From Victivallis vadensis (GTDB lineage Bacteria; Verrucomicrobiota; Lentisphaeria; Victivallales; Victivallaceae), in the NCBI RefSeq assembly GCF_003096415.1, contig NZ_QEKH01000013.1, positions 62,001-126,000 on the forward strand: a DNA stretch of 64,000 nt. Reading direction: 5' to 3'. The translations under genes were made by a program, and so were the position numbers. Below the pieces are notes generated by a model, which was not told where the DNA came from, did not search any database, and saw nothing but the letters and a program-made list of their open reading frames with translations. Below, piece after piece: positions 53,289 to 62,068 of the stretch (position 1 is the stretch's first letter; every line of letters starts with the position of its first letter).

Positions 53289-53935
53289 AGGAACCCGGCC
53301 TCCCGCAGGGTGTCCATCGAAATCGACGACTCCCGGCGCTCCGGCGCACCGGAACGGAATTCCAGCTGCCGGATCACATATTTGCCGATCACGTCGCCTT
53401 CGAGATTCACCGTCGAACCCGGCTCCCGGTCGGCCAGCGCGGTATCGCTGCGCGTGACCGGAATCAGGTGCACGGTAAAATGAGTTTCCCCGACTTCCAC
53501 CACCGTCAGCGACACGCCGTCGATCGCGACGCTGCCCTTTTCGACCACTTCGCGGGCCAGCGATGCGGGCAACGTCAGCTTCAACTCATAGTCGCCGTCG
53601 GCGCGCTTCGAATACGAGATCACCTCGGCGGTCGCGTCGACGTGGCCGGAGACGATATGGCCGCCCAGCCGGTCGCCGAGCCGCAGCGCCCGCTCCATAT
53701 TGAGCTTCGCGCCGACCGGCAGGAGTCCGAGATTGGTCCGCTTCAACGTTTCGGAGAGGGTGTAGAACTCCAGCGTCCCGTCCGGCAGCTCCCGTTCCAG
53801 CGTCAGGCAGCAGCCGTTCACGGCGACGCTTTCGCCGTACCTCAGCGCCTCCAGCTTCTTCGCCGGACGGATGCGAAGCCGTTCCGCGCCGCGCCCGCAA
53901 AGGGTTCCCACTGTTTCGACCAGACCGGTAAACAC
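53285..53935 (-). CDS. ribE: Riboflavin synthase, alpha subunit type
   Basis: Dismutates two 6,7-dimethyl-8-ribityllumazine molecules to riboflavin. 216 residues with the duplicated lumazine-binding fold: MFTGLVETVGTL at the start, ESVAVNGCCLTLE near 42-54, TLKRTNLGLLPVGAKLNMERAL near 74-95, GGHIVSGHVDATAEV near 101-115, GSVAIDGVSLTVVEV near 142-156 and LGDRLGG between. It is 3 bases from ribD and overlaps the next, unknown gene. Confidence 0.95.
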   Translation of the reverse strand: MFTGLVETVGTLCGRGAERLRIRPAKKLEALRYGESVAVNGCCLTLERELPDGTLEFYTLSETLKRTNLGLLPVGAKLNMERALRLGDRLGGHIVSGHVDATAEVISYSKRADGDYELKLTLPASLAREVVEKGSVAIDGVSLTVVEVGETHFTVHLIPVTRSDTALADREPGSTVNLEGDVIGKYVIRQLEFRSGAPERRESSISMDTLREAGFL

Positions 53936-53938
53936 CTG

Positions 53939-54979
53939 CTATTCCTCCAAATATCCGGATATCGCGATATCCTCGCCGTAATGGGTGACCTTGACCCGGT
54001 GCAGCTGCTGCGCAAGCGCCATCGAATCGGGATTGTCGCCGCCCAGCACCGGACGGCTGTCCCGCCCGCCAAGCAGCTTCGGAGCGATATGGAACTCCAC
54101 ATAATCGACCGCCCACGCCTGCAACGCGGAGGCCGCCAGTTCGCCGCCCCCCTCGATCAGCAGACAGGTGATCTCGCGTTTGCCGAGTTCGTCGAGCAGC
54201 CGTCCCCAGTCCTCCTCGCTTTCCAGCCGGACCAGTTCGGCGTTGCCGTCGGGAAAATACTCCTCAAGCTCCTCCTCGTCCATGCTGCGGCTGGCGATCA
54301 GCCGCAACGGCTGGCACGGCCAGGAGTCAGGTTCGCGCACGGTCAGCAGCGGACGGTCCTGCCGGACGGTTTCGCCGCCGACCATGATCGCGTCGCTGAG
54401 CCGCCGGAGCTGCTGCACCCGCCGCCGCGCGTCGGGGCCGGTGATCCACTTGGATTCGCCGTCGGCGGTCGCGATCTTGCCGTCCAATGTCATCGCCATT
54501 TTCAGGATCACGAAGGGGCGGCCGGTGGTGATCCACTTGAAGAACGGCCGGTTGATCTCGCCGCAGGCGGCACGCTCGACGCCGACGGTGACCTGAATGC
54601 CCGCCTCTTCGAGCAGCTGGACGCCGCGCCCGGCATGTTTCGGATTCGGGTCCAGCGAACCGATCACCACCCGGCTGATGCCGGCGGCCCTGATCGCATC
54701 GGTGCAGGCCGGAGTGCGGCCCACCGTCGAACACGGTTCAAGCGTCACATAGATGGTGGCGCCCTTCGCGTCAAGCCCGTGCTTTTCCACATCGATCAAC
54801 GCGTTGATTTCGGCATGCGGCTCCCCGGCTTTGCAGTGATAGCCGCGCCCGATGATCTCGCCGTCGCGGACGATCACCGCGCCGACCATCGGATTCGGAC
54901 TGGTCAGGCCCCATCCCATTCTGGCCAGGGCCAGCGCCTCCAGCATAAACTTCTGGTCACATCTGACAGACTCGCTCAT
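53939..54979 (-). CDS. ribD: Bifunctional riboflavin deaminase/reductase RibD
   Basis: 346 residues. The N-terminal cytidine-deaminase fold has the zinc site PHAEINAL near 54-61 (His, Glu) and LEPCSTVGRTPACTDAIR near 82-99. The C-terminal reductase half begins RPFVILKMAMTLDGKIATADGESKWITGPDARRRVQ near 150-190. It carries out the deamination and NADPH reduction steps of riboflavin synthesis. In order ribD-ribE; ribH is two genes upstream, after nusB and ftsY. No ribBA is seen in the window. Confidence 0.96.
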   Translation of the reverse strand: MSESVRCDQKFMLEALALARMGWGLTSPNPMVGAVIVRDGEIIGRGYHCKAGEPHAEINALIDVEKHGLDAKGATIYVTLEPCSTVGRTPACTDAIRAAGISRVVIGSLDPNPKHAGRGVQLLEEAGIQVTVGVERAACGEINRPFFKWITTGRPFVILKMAMTLDGKIATADGESKWITGPDARRRVQQLRRLSDAIMVGGETVRQDRPLLTVREPDSWPCQPLRLIASRSMDEEELEEYFPDGNAELVRLESEEDWGRLLDELGKREITCLLIEGGGELAASALQAWAVDYVEFHIAPKLLGGRDSRPVLGGDNPDSMALAQQLHRVKVTHYGEDIAISGYLEE

Positions 54980-55021
54980 ATCCCTCGTTTGGTTCAGTTC
55001 CTGTATCGGACGCTTGCCGCG

Positions 55022-55951
55022 TCACTTGCTCTCTTCGCCGAACAACGCTCCGGCGTAGTATTCCGCACTGAAAGGCTGCAGATCCTCCGGCTGCTCGCCG
55101 AAACCGATGAAGAAGGTCGGCAGCTCGAATTCCTGATGCAGCGCCACCACCATGCCGCCCTTGCCGGTGCCGTCCAGCTTGGTCAGCACCAGACCGGTCA
55201 CGCCGGTGGTCTTCGTAAATTCGCGGGCCTGGTTCACCACGTTGCCGCCCAGACTCGCATCCACGGTCAGCCACACCTCGTGCGGCGCGCCGGGATAGAC
55301 CTTTTCAATCGAACGGCGGATTTTCGCAAGCTCGTCCATCAGCCCTTTCTGGTTGTGCTGCCGCCCGGCGGTGTCGATCAGCAGGAAATCCGCGCCGCGC
55401 GCCAGCGCCGCCTGCGTCGCGTCGAACGCCACACTGGCCGGGTCCGCGCCGTGCTTCGCCGAAACCACCTGACAGCCGGTCCGCTCGCCCCACAACTGGA
55501 GCTGTTCGACCGCCGCCGCCCGGAAAGTGTCGCAGGCGGCCAGGATCACTTTCTTATTCTCCGCCTTGAGCCGCGCGGCCAGCTTGCCGATCGTGGTGGT
55601 CTTGCCGCTGCCGTTCACGCCGACCATCAGGATCACGGTCGGCTTGCCCTCCGGCGCGAAGTTGACCGGGCGGACGCGGGAGTTCAGAATCGTCGTCACC
55701 GTCTCCATCGCCACCTTGACCAGATCGGCGTCGGTCGCAATTTCGCCGCGCTCATACCGGTCCCGGATGTCGCCGACGATCCGCAGCGAGGCCGGCACCC
55801 CGAAATCCGCCTGGATCAACATCGCTTCGAGGTCGTCGAAGGAGGCCGCGCCGTGCGCCTTGATCCCGGTGAACATCCCGGCGATCGTGCGCGTCACTTT
55901 GGTAGTGGTCTTCTCCAGCCCCCGCTTGAAGATGGAAAAAATCGATTTCAT
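55022..55951 (-). CDS. ftsY: Signal recognition particle receptor FtsY
   Basis: 309 residues; only the NG domains are present with no acidic A domain, starting MKSIFSIFKRGLEKT at the ATG 55951 (an upstream TTG is less likely). The GTPase carries VNGSGKTTTIGKLAARLK (P-loop, near 106), LAACDTFRAAAVEQL, DTAGRQHNQKGLMDEL near 198 and TKLDGTGKGGM near 255. It recruits SRP-ribosome complexes to the membrane. Placed after ribH-nusB, a common housekeeping pairing. Confidence 0.96.
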   Translation of the reverse strand: MKSIFSIFKRGLEKTTTKVTRTIAGMFTGIKAHGAASFDDLEAMLIQADFGVPASLRIVGDIRDRYERGEIATDADLVKVAMETVTTILNSRVRPVNFAPEGKPTVILMVGVNGSGKTTTIGKLAARLKAENKKVILAACDTFRAAAVEQLQLWGERTGCQVVSAKHGADPASVAFDATQAALARGADFLLIDTAGRQHNQKGLMDELAKIRRSIEKVYPGAPHEVWLTVDASLGGNVVNQAREFTKTTGVTGLVLTKLDGTGKGGMVVALHQEFELPTFFIGFGEQPEDLQPFSAEYYAGALFGEESK

Positions 55952-55976
55952 CTGCAATCCCCCGTATAAAAATCCG

Positions 55977-56489
55977 TCACTCCGCCGCAGGCTTCCTTTT
56001 ATCGCCGCGGGGCGAACGCTTCAAAGTGTCCTTGACACCGTTCAATACACCGTTGATGAAGTTTCCGGCCGCTTCGCCGGAGTAGTCGCGGGCGATCTCC
56101 ACCGCCTCGTCGATGCTGACCACCGGAGGGACCTCCTCCTCGTACAGCATCTCGGCGACCGCGATCCGCATGATATTGCGGTCGACCACCGAAAGCCGGT
56201 CCCACTCCCAGTTCTCCGAACGGGCCTGAATCGTCGCGTCGATCTCCTCTTTGTGGACCGCCACATTGTTGTAAAGCTGCTGCGCGTATTCGCGCCCCTT
56301 GCGGGCCAGCCGGTTTTCCTGCAGCGCGTGCTGCTCACGCACCTCCTCGAAGAACTGGCCGAACGTCGCCGCCGAGGGCAGCTCATCGCGCATGTCGCAG
56401 CGGAACAGATACTGCATCGCCAACTCGCGCCCCAGCCGCTTCGCATGGGGTTTGAAACCGGCCTGATCGTTAACTTCGTCGTCGAACAT
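55977..56489 (-). CDS. nusB: Transcription antitermination protein NusB
   Basis: 170 residues, all-alpha NusB fold: RELAMQYLFRCDMRD near 21, RNIMRIAVAEMLYEEEVPPVVSIDEAVEIARDYSGEAAGNFINGVLNGV near 109-155, the last being the family signature. It binds boxA RNA with S10. It has an N-terminal extension of about 15 residues and a basic tail (KRSPRGDKRKPAAE). It starts 8 bases after ribH; ribH-nusB is a common bacterial gene pair. Confidence 0.94.
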   Translation of the reverse strand: MFDDEVNDQAGFKPHAKRLGRELAMQYLFRCDMRDELPSAATFGQFFEEVREQHALQENRLARKGREYAQQLYNNVAVHKEEIDATIQARSENWEWDRLSVVDRNIMRIAVAEMLYEEEVPPVVSIDEAVEIARDYSGEAAGNFINGVLNGVKDTLKRSPRGDKRKPAAE

Positions 56490-56497
56490 ATACAGCC

Positions 56498-56983
56498 TTA
56501 CCGGATCGCTTTATTCAGGTTGGCCATTTCGATCGCCGCCAGCGCCGCATCCACACCCTTGTTTCCGGCTTTGGTGCCGCTGCGTTCGATCGCCTGTTCG
56601 AGGTTCTCGGCGGTGATCATCCCGTAGGTGACCGGCACGCCGAACTCCAGTCCGAGCTGGGCGAGGCACTTCGCGACTTCGGAGTTGATGTATCCGGCAT
56701 GGGCGGTCGCCCCCTGGATCACCACGCCGAGCGCGAGGATCGCGTCGTACTTTTCGGTCCTGAGCATCTTCTTGATCGCAAACGGGATCTCATAGGAGCC
56801 CGGCACGTAGGCGACCGAAACATCGTTCGCGTCGCCGCCGTGGCGCACGATCGCATCCATCGCGCCGTCCAGCAATTTGCTGACGAAGAAGTCGTTGAAC
56901 CGCGCGCACACGATCCCGAACTTGAGCCCCCGGGCCTCCAGGCTGCCTTCAAACACCGTACCGGCAGATTTGTTATTCGCCAT
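56498..56983 (-). CDS. ribH: 6,7-dimethyl-8-ribityllumazine synthase
   Basis: 161 residues. Motifs of the family: FGIVCARFNDFFVSKLLDGAMD near 22-43, YVPGSYEIPFAIKKML near 60-75, ALGVVIQGATAHAGYI near 85-100 (with His as catalytic residue), VPVTYGMITAENLEQAIERSG near 116-136. It forms the lumazine substrate of RibE. First gene of the unit continuing with nusB, ftsY, ribD and ribE. A 145-base spacer with a strong hairpin separates it from pheT. Confidence 0.95.
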   Translation of the reverse strand: MANNKSAGTVFEGSLEARGLKFGIVCARFNDFFVSKLLDGAMDAIVRHGGDANDVSVAYVPGSYEIPFAIKKMLRTEKYDAILALGVVIQGATAHAGYINSEVAKCLAQLGLEFGVPVTYGMITAENLEQAIERSGTKAGNKGVDAALAAIEMANLNKAIR

Positions 56984-57055
56984 ATTCAGTATTCCTTCCC
57001 AATCTTATATGTGAATTTCCGTTCTTTCACCGTATCCCCGCCATCCGCACTCAAC

Positions 57056-57092
57056 GCCGGCCCGGCGGATTCCATCATCCGCCGGAGCCGGC
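57056..57092. other. Strong hairpin in the pheT-ribH spacer
   Basis: gccggcccggcggat at 57056-57070 pairs with its near-complement ending at 57092 (one mismatch, about 15 bp, short loop). There is no U-tract on either strand, so it may be a processing or Rho-linked structure rather than a simple terminator. Confidence 0.55.
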
Positions 57093-57128
57093 ATTGCTCC
57101 GAATCACAGGAATTATTCCAAACGCTTT

Positions 57129-59528
57129 TCAGCGCAATTCCACTTTCAGCTCCTTCGCAAGCTTCTCGCGCAGCTTTTCAAAGCGCGAATTGACTTCGGC
57201 GTCGGTCAGCGTCCGCTCCGCGTTGCGGAAGGTCAACTGGTACGCCATGCTCTTTTTATGCTCCGCCTTGAGCTTGTCGTCGACGAAGATGTCGAAGAGC
57301 CGCACCGATTCGAGGTCCGCCGGCTTGCTGCGCCGGATGAATTCGAGGATCGCGCCGTGTTCCAGTTTTTCGTCCGCCACGAACGCGACGTCGCGGCTGG
57401 TCGCCGGGAACAGCGAGAACGGCACATAGTAGCTCCGGCCGTGGTCGGCGTTCACGATCACCTCCACGTCGAGCTGCGCCGCGAACACCGGATAGGAGGT
57501 CCGCCATCCTCTGGTCAGGTCCGCCGCGAGTTCGCCGAAGTGACCGGCCTTCTTTCCTTCGATCCACACCTCGGCCGCACGGCCGGGACGGAACCGGGCG
57601 TCGTCCGCCGCCACGAATTTATAGCGTTTCACATTCGCCAGCTCGAACAGCGACTCCAGCGCCCCCTTGAGGTCGTAGAAGTCGTACTCTTCCTTAAGCT
57701 CCGCCGAATACCGTTCCGGCTGCCGCAGGCCCGAAAGCGCCATGCACAGCTCGAACCGCTCCTCCGGGAACAGCTCCGCATTCCCGCAGAACACCTTGCC
57801 GACTTCAAACAGCCGCAGGTTCAGATTGCGGCGGGAGATGTTGCGCTCGATCGTGCCGAGCATTTCGCCGAGCAGCCCCGGCCGCAGCACCGCCAGCTCC
57901 AGGCTCAGCGGATTCTTCAGCTCGATCAGGTCCTCGCGCCGGAAGCGGCGATCCGCCAGCGCCGAATTCACATTGACCATGCTGTAATGCATACACTCGT
58001 AGAAACCGAGGTCGATCACCCGGTCCCGCAGGGTCTGGAGCGCCTGATAGGCGTCCTCGCGGATCGAGCCGCACATCTTCGCGGCGACCGGAATTTCAGG
58101 AATCCGGTCCAGCCCGTTGATCCGCGCCACCTCCTCGGCGAGGTCCGCCTCGCGCTCCAGATCGAGCCGGAACAACGGGGCAGTCACGGTGCAGCCTCCG
58201 GAAGTCACATCGTCCACTTTCAAATGGAGCTTGCGGAAGATGTCCGCGATCCGCTCGTTGGAGACCTCCGCGCCGATCAGACTGCGGATGCGGTCGAAAC
58301 GGCACGGGATCACCTTTTCGGCGGGACGGCCGGAGTTCACATCGACCTTTTCGGAAGCCAGTTCGCCGCCGGCGGTCGCCAGGATCAGCTGCACCGCGCG
58401 GTCGCTGGCCAGAGAAGCCATGTCGTAATCCACGCCGCGCTCATAACGGTAGCTCGAATCACTGGAAATGCCCAGCTCGCGGCTGGTCGCCCGGATGTTC
58501 GACGGGAAGAACACCGCGCTTTCCAGCAGTACGTCGGTGGTCGCTTCGGTCACGCCGGAGTATTCGCCGCCCATCACGCCCGCCAGCGCCATCGGCTTGA
58601 CCGCGTCCGCGATCACCAGATGGCGCTCCTGCAGCGTCAGGGTCTTGCCGTCCAGCGTGGTGATCTCTTCGCCCGGCTTCGCCCGGCGCGCGACCACGCG
58701 TTTGCCCTCCAGTTTATCGAGGTCGAACGCGTGCAGCGGCTGTCCCAGCTCCATCAGCACGAAGTTGGTCACGTCGACCACGTTATTGATCGAACGCAGC
58801 CCGATGCTTTCCAGCCGCTCCACCAGCCACTTCGGGCTGGGGCCGACCTTCACGTTTCTGATCACGCGGCCGATATAGCGCCGGCAGAGGTCCGGGGCTT
58901 CGACGGTCACCAGACCGGGAGCCGGGATGTCGCACTCCGGTACCGTGATCTCCGGCAGTTTCGCCGGAGTATCCAGCAGACAGGAGACATCGCGCGCCAC
59001 GCCCCACATTGACAGCCAGTCGGGGCGGTTCGGCGTGACTTCGACCTCGATCCGGGTGTCGCCGGGGAACAGGGTTTCGACCGGCGTGCCGAGCTTCAGC
59101 GACGAATCAAGGATCATCAGCCCTTCGTGATTGTCCGAAAGCCCCAGCTCCTTTTCGCTGCACATCATCCCCATCGACTCGACGCCGCGCAGCTTGGATT
59201 TCTTGATCTTGAAATCCCCTTCCGGGGTATGGAACACCGTGCCGATGGTCGCCACGGGCACCACATTGCCCGCGTCGCAGTTCGGAGCGCCGCAGACGAT
59301 CTGAATCGGCTCGCCCTGCCCGACATCCACCCTGCAGACCGACATGTGGTCCGAATCCGGGTGCGGTTTGCGTTCGAGAATCCTGCCGACCACCACGCCG
59401 GCCGGAACGGTACCGGCGGATTCGACCGCCTCCACCTCAATACCAGCCATCGTCAGTTTGTCGCAGAGCGTCGGGATATCGCAGTCGATCGCGACGTATT
59501 GGGCCAGCCAGTTACGGGAAATATCCAT
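57129..59528 (-). CDS. pheT: Phenylalanyl-tRNA synthetase beta subunit
   Basis: 799 residues, normal for the long bacterial PheT. N-terminal MDISRNWLAQYVAIDCDIPTLCDKLTMAGIEVEAVE; a tRNA-binding (EMAP-like) domain near 40-150 (LERKPHPDSDHMSVCRVDVGQ; MGMMCSEKELGLSDNHEGLMIL); B3/B4 editing region near 210-380 (CRRYIGRVIRNVKVGPSPKW); B5 domain near 405-470; and the anticodon-binding FDX-ACB domain at the end (YYVPFSLFPATSRDVAFVADEKLEHGAILEFIRR). It forms an (alpha-beta)2 enzyme with PheS, 19 bases upstream. Confidence 0.97.
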   Translation of the reverse strand: MDISRNWLAQYVAIDCDIPTLCDKLTMAGIEVEAVESAGTVPAGVVVGRILERKPHPDSDHMSVCRVDVGQGEPIQIVCGAPNCDAGNVVPVATIGTVFHTPEGDFKIKKSKLRGVESMGMMCSEKELGLSDNHEGLMILDSSLKLGTPVETLFPGDTRIEVEVTPNRPDWLSMWGVARDVSCLLDTPAKLPEITVPECDIPAPGLVTVEAPDLCRRYIGRVIRNVKVGPSPKWLVERLESIGLRSINNVVDVTNFVLMELGQPLHAFDLDKLEGKRVVARRAKPGEEITTLDGKTLTLQERHLVIADAVKPMALAGVMGGEYSGVTEATTDVLLESAVFFPSNIRATSRELGISSDSSYRYERGVDYDMASLASDRAVQLILATAGGELASEKVDVNSGRPAEKVIPCRFDRIRSLIGAEVSNERIADIFRKLHLKVDDVTSGGCTVTAPLFRLDLEREADLAEEVARINGLDRIPEIPVAAKMCGSIREDAYQALQTLRDRVIDLGFYECMHYSMVNVNSALADRRFRREDLIELKNPLSLELAVLRPGLLGEMLGTIERNISRRNLNLRLFEVGKVFCGNAELFPEERFELCMALSGLRQPERYSAELKEEYDFYDLKGALESLFELANVKRYKFVAADDARFRPGRAAEVWIEGKKAGHFGELAADLTRGWRTSYPVFAAQLDVEVIVNADHGRSYYVPFSLFPATSRDVAFVADEKLEHGAILEFIRRSKPADLESVRLFDIFVDDKLKAEHKKSMAYQLTFRNAERTLTDAEVNSRFEKLREKLAKELKVELR

Positions 59529-59547
59529 TTGTCAAAGTTCCTCTCTG

Positions 59548-60567
59548 TCAGAACTGTTCGAGGAAGCGAACATCGTTTTCATACAAAAGGCGAAGGTCGG
59601 GAATCCGGTAGCGGAGCATCGCAAGACGCTCGATGCCCATGCCGAACGCGTAACCGCTCCAGACTTCCGGATCGTAGCCGACATTCTTCAGCACCGCCGG
59701 GTCAACCATGCCCGCCCCGGCGATCTCGATCCAGCCGGAGTGCTTGCAGACCGGGCATCCCTTGCCGCCGCACATGATACAGCTGAAATCGTACTCGACC
59801 GACGGCTCGGTAAACGGGAAGAAGTGCGGCCGCAGCCGGATCTTCACCTTCGGGCCGTACATCTCGGTCGCGAAGGTCTGCAGTATGCTCTTCAAGTCCG
59901 CCATCGACACGCCCTTGTCGATGTAAAGCCCCTCGATCTGGTGGAAGTTCATGCCGTGGGTCGCATCCGGGGTGTCGCGGCGGAACACGCGGCCGGGAGC
60001 CACGATCCGCACCGGCGGCTCGTGCGATTCCATCACCCGGATCTGCACCGGGCTGGTCTGGGTGCGCAGGATGCGGCCGTCGTTGAAGTAGAAAGTATCC
60101 TGCGGGTCGCGCGACGGATGGTCCTGCGGCGTATTCAGCGCGTCGAAGTTGTGGAAGATGTCCTCGATTTCCGGCCCTTCCGCGACGATGAAGCCCATGC
60201 GGCGGAAGATCGCCACGCACTCGTCGGCCAGCATCGTGATCGGATGCTTGCGGCCGGTTTTCCAGCGGCGGCCGGGCAGCGACAGGTCGATCGCCTCTCC
60301 GGACCCGCCGTCGGCGGAGGCGAGCCGGGCGGTCGCCGCGTCGATCAGCTCCTGGACCTTGTTGCGGCCCGTATTGAAAGCGCGGCCGGTATCCTTGCGC
60401 TCCTCCGGCGGGACACTGCCCATCTCCTTGGAGAGGGCCGGGAACAGGCCGTTGCGCCCGAGGTAATCGATTCGGATCTGCTCGACGGCCGCGGCGTCGG
60501 CAGCCGCGGCGGCCTTCGCCCCGGCTTCGGCCAGCGCCTGATTGATTTTCTCAATAATCGTATTCAT
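59548..60567 (-). CDS. pheS: Phenylalanyl-tRNA synthetase alpha subunit
   Basis: 339 residues, class II catalytic subunit. N-terminal coiled coil (1-90), then HPITMLADECVAIFRRMGFIVAEGPEIEDIFHNFDALNTPQDHPSRD (motif 1), GRVFRRDTPDATHGMNFHQIEGLYIDKGVSMADLK (motif 2) and AFGMGIERLAMLRYRIPDLR (motif 3). The CIMCGGKGCPVCKHSGW insert is a usual four-Cys element. It follows a terminator after rplT and a 150-base leader with no obvious T-box or Phe-rich leader peptide. Confidence 0.97.
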   Translation of the reverse strand: MNTIIEKINQALAEAGAKAAAAADAAAVEQIRIDYLGRNGLFPALSKEMGSVPPEERKDTGRAFNTGRNKVQELIDAATARLASADGGSGEAIDLSLPGRRWKTGRKHPITMLADECVAIFRRMGFIVAEGPEIEDIFHNFDALNTPQDHPSRDPQDTFYFNDGRILRTQTSPVQIRVMESHEPPVRIVAPGRVFRRDTPDATHGMNFHQIEGLYIDKGVSMADLKSILQTFATEMYGPKVKIRLRPHFFPFTEPSVEYDFSCIMCGGKGCPVCKHSGWIEIAGAGMVDPAVLKNVGYDPEVWSGYAFGMGIERLAMLRYRIPDLRLLYENDVRFLEQF

Positions 60568-60734
60568 AAAAACTCATCAACTTTGGTTTGACAACACACT
60601 CTTCCGGAACCGGCATACCGCCGCGGAGGGCACGGGAAACCCGGAAAACCGCACGGCCTTCCACGTTTTCAGTACCTTCAGCGGCGGCAGCTAAATCGCT
60701 TCACTTCCACATTCCGCATCCTGTTTCCTCCGAA

Positions 60735-60785
60735 ACAAAACAAAAACAGCTTGAAAGCGGTGAAAAAGGTCACCATTTTCAAGCT
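60735..60785 (-). terminator. Rho-independent terminator after rplT
   Basis: A 10-bp outer stem (cagcttgaaa and its complement) with an inner GGTGA/TCACC stem spans 60747-60785, followed on the minus strand by a T-rich tract (60735-60746). It separates infC-rpmI-rplT from pheS-pheT. Confidence 0.85.
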
Positions 60786-60807
60786 GTCAGCTCAAACGGT
60801 TTGAGTC

Positions 60808-61158
60808 TTAGGCCTGGGTGACTTTTTCCACCAGGGCCTTGAACTCCGCCGGCTCATTGACCGCGAGATCGGCCAGAACCTTGCGGTTCAGCTCGATGTT
60901 CGCCTTCTTCAGGCCGTTCATGAACTGGCTGTAGTTCACATTCAGCGCGCGGCAGGCGGCGTTGATGCGCACGATCCACAGACCGCGGTACTGCTGCTTC
61001 TTCTGCTTGCGGCCCTTGTAGGCATGGACCAGCGCCTTGTCAACCGCATCGTAAACGGTACGGATGTTCTTGCTGCTGTTGCCATAGAAACCCTTGGCCA
61101 TCTCCAAAGTGCGTTTGCGGCGCTTGCGGGACGGAACGGCATACGTAACTCTTGACAT
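60808..61158 (-). CDS. rplT: 50S ribosomal protein L20
   Basis: 116 residues, starting [53 protein letters not shown], the typical L20 beginning, and carrying the family signature [23 protein letters not shown] as [39 protein letters not shown]. An early assembly protein that binds 23S rRNA domain II and, in some bacteria, its own mRNA. 24 bases after rpmI. Confidence 0.98.
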   Translation of the reverse strand: MSRVTYAVPSRKRRKRTLEMAKGFYGNSSKNIRTVYDAVDKALVHAYKGRKQKKQQYRGLWIVRINAACRALNVNYSQFMNGLKKANIELNRKVLADLAVNEPAEFKALVEKVTQA

Positions 61159-61182
61159 TCTCTATTTCCTCCGTCTTCTGGA

Positions 61183-61383
61183 TTACAGGCCGTAAGGCAG
61201 CGCGGCCTTGATACGACGCATTTCAGTGGATTTTACGGCTCCATCCTGACGGAGGCGGCGACGACGCTTCGCGTTCTTGGCGGACTTCAGGTGACGGCCG
61301 CCGGCCTTGTGGTGGCGGAACTTGCCGGTACCGGTCTCTTTGAGACGCTTCGCGGCGCATTTTCTGGTTTTCAGCTTCGGCAT
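61183..61383 (-). CDS. rpmI: 50S ribosomal protein L35
   Basis: 66 residues, basic: PKLKTRKCAAKRLKETGTGKFRHHKAGGRHLKSAKNAKRRRRLRQDGAV. The pattern PKxKTxxxAAKRxKxTGxGKxxxxxAGxxHL is diagnostic. Standard infC-rpmI-rplT order, 76 bases after infC. Confidence 0.98.
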   Translation of the reverse strand: MPKLKTRKCAAKRLKETGTGKFRHHKAGGRHLKSAKNAKRRRRLRQDGAVKSTEMRRIKAALPYGL

Positions 61384-61459
61384 TGTTCTTTTCCTTTATG
61401 GATTTGTTTGTTTCCGCCGAGCCGGTCAATGCACCACCGGCTGCGGCGTATCGCATCCC

Positions 61460-61975
61460 TCAATTATTCTTGGGAGCGAAGTTCACCGAGATATTTCTCC
61501 CCAGCATCTTCGGCTTTCCGTCGGCGTCCGCCGCCGGAGCCAGCGCTTCCATGACCTGATCCATCAGCTTGTACGCCAAGTCCTGATGGGCCATCTCACG
61601 TCCGCGCAACGCCAGAGTGACTTTTAATCTACACCCCTTTTCCAAAAAGTCAAGGGCGTGCTTTAACTTTGTCTCATAATCGTGATCGTCGATGTTCACA
61701 TGGAACTTGACTTCCTTCAGCTTCTGAGCGGCCTGATTCTTGCGCTGCGCCTTCAGGTTCTTTTTCTGCTCGTACTGAAGCTTGCCGAAATTCATGATCC
61801 GGACCACCGGCGGCGTCGCCCGGTCCGAAACCAGCACCAGATCCATGCCGTAATCCTGGGCCATCTCACGCGCCCGGGCATAGCTCACCACATCCAGCTG
61901 CTCGCCTTCCGGTCCGATCAGGCGGACCTCCGGGGCAGTGAACGTACGATCGTTGGGTTTCAACAGCTTAGCGAT
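61460..61975 (-). CDS. infC: Translation initiation factor IF-3 (non-AUG start)
   Basis: 171 residues when started at the ATC at 61975. The N-terminal domain (NDRTFTAPEVRLIGPEGEQLDVVSYARAREMAQDYGMDLVLVSDRATPPVVRIMNFGKLQYEQKK) and C-terminal domain (LKEVKFHVNIDDHDYETKLKHALDFLEKGCRLKVTLALRGREMAHQDLAYKLMD) are classic. There is no ATG in frame: a TGA stop lies at 61991, and GGAGGG (61984-61989) is followed 8 bases later by ATC, giving IAKLLKPNDR, which matches the usual start. A TTG at 61963 is 20 bases from the site. Rare start codons are known to allow IF-3 self-control. Confidence 0.95.
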   Translation of the reverse strand: MAKLLKPNDRTFTAPEVRLIGPEGEQLDVVSYARAREMAQDYGMDLVLVSDRATPPVVRIMNFGKLQYEQKKNLKAQRKNQAAQKLKEVKFHVNIDDHDYETKLKHALDFLEKGCRLKVTLALRGREMAHQDLAYKLMDQVMEALAPAADADGKPKMLGRNISVNFAPKNN

Positions 61976-61983
61976 AACAATAC

Positions 61984-61989
61984 CCTCCC
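61984..61989 (-). promoter_or_regulatory. infC ribosome binding site
   Basis: GGAGGG on the minus strand; 8 bases to the ATC at 61975 and only 2 to an in-frame ATT at 61981-61979. The spacing is why ATC is preferred as the start. Confidence 0.7.
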
Positions 61990-62068
61990 TTCAAACTCTC
62001 TCTGTACCGGCGTTGCCGCCCGGGCCGGACGGCGACGCCTCTCTTACCTGCTTTTTATTTACTATAAC

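Noticed and set aside
60568-60734. Leader peptide or T-box controlling pheS-pheT
   Set aside because: A 13-codon frame there has only one Phe, and no T-box sequence or antiterminator was found.
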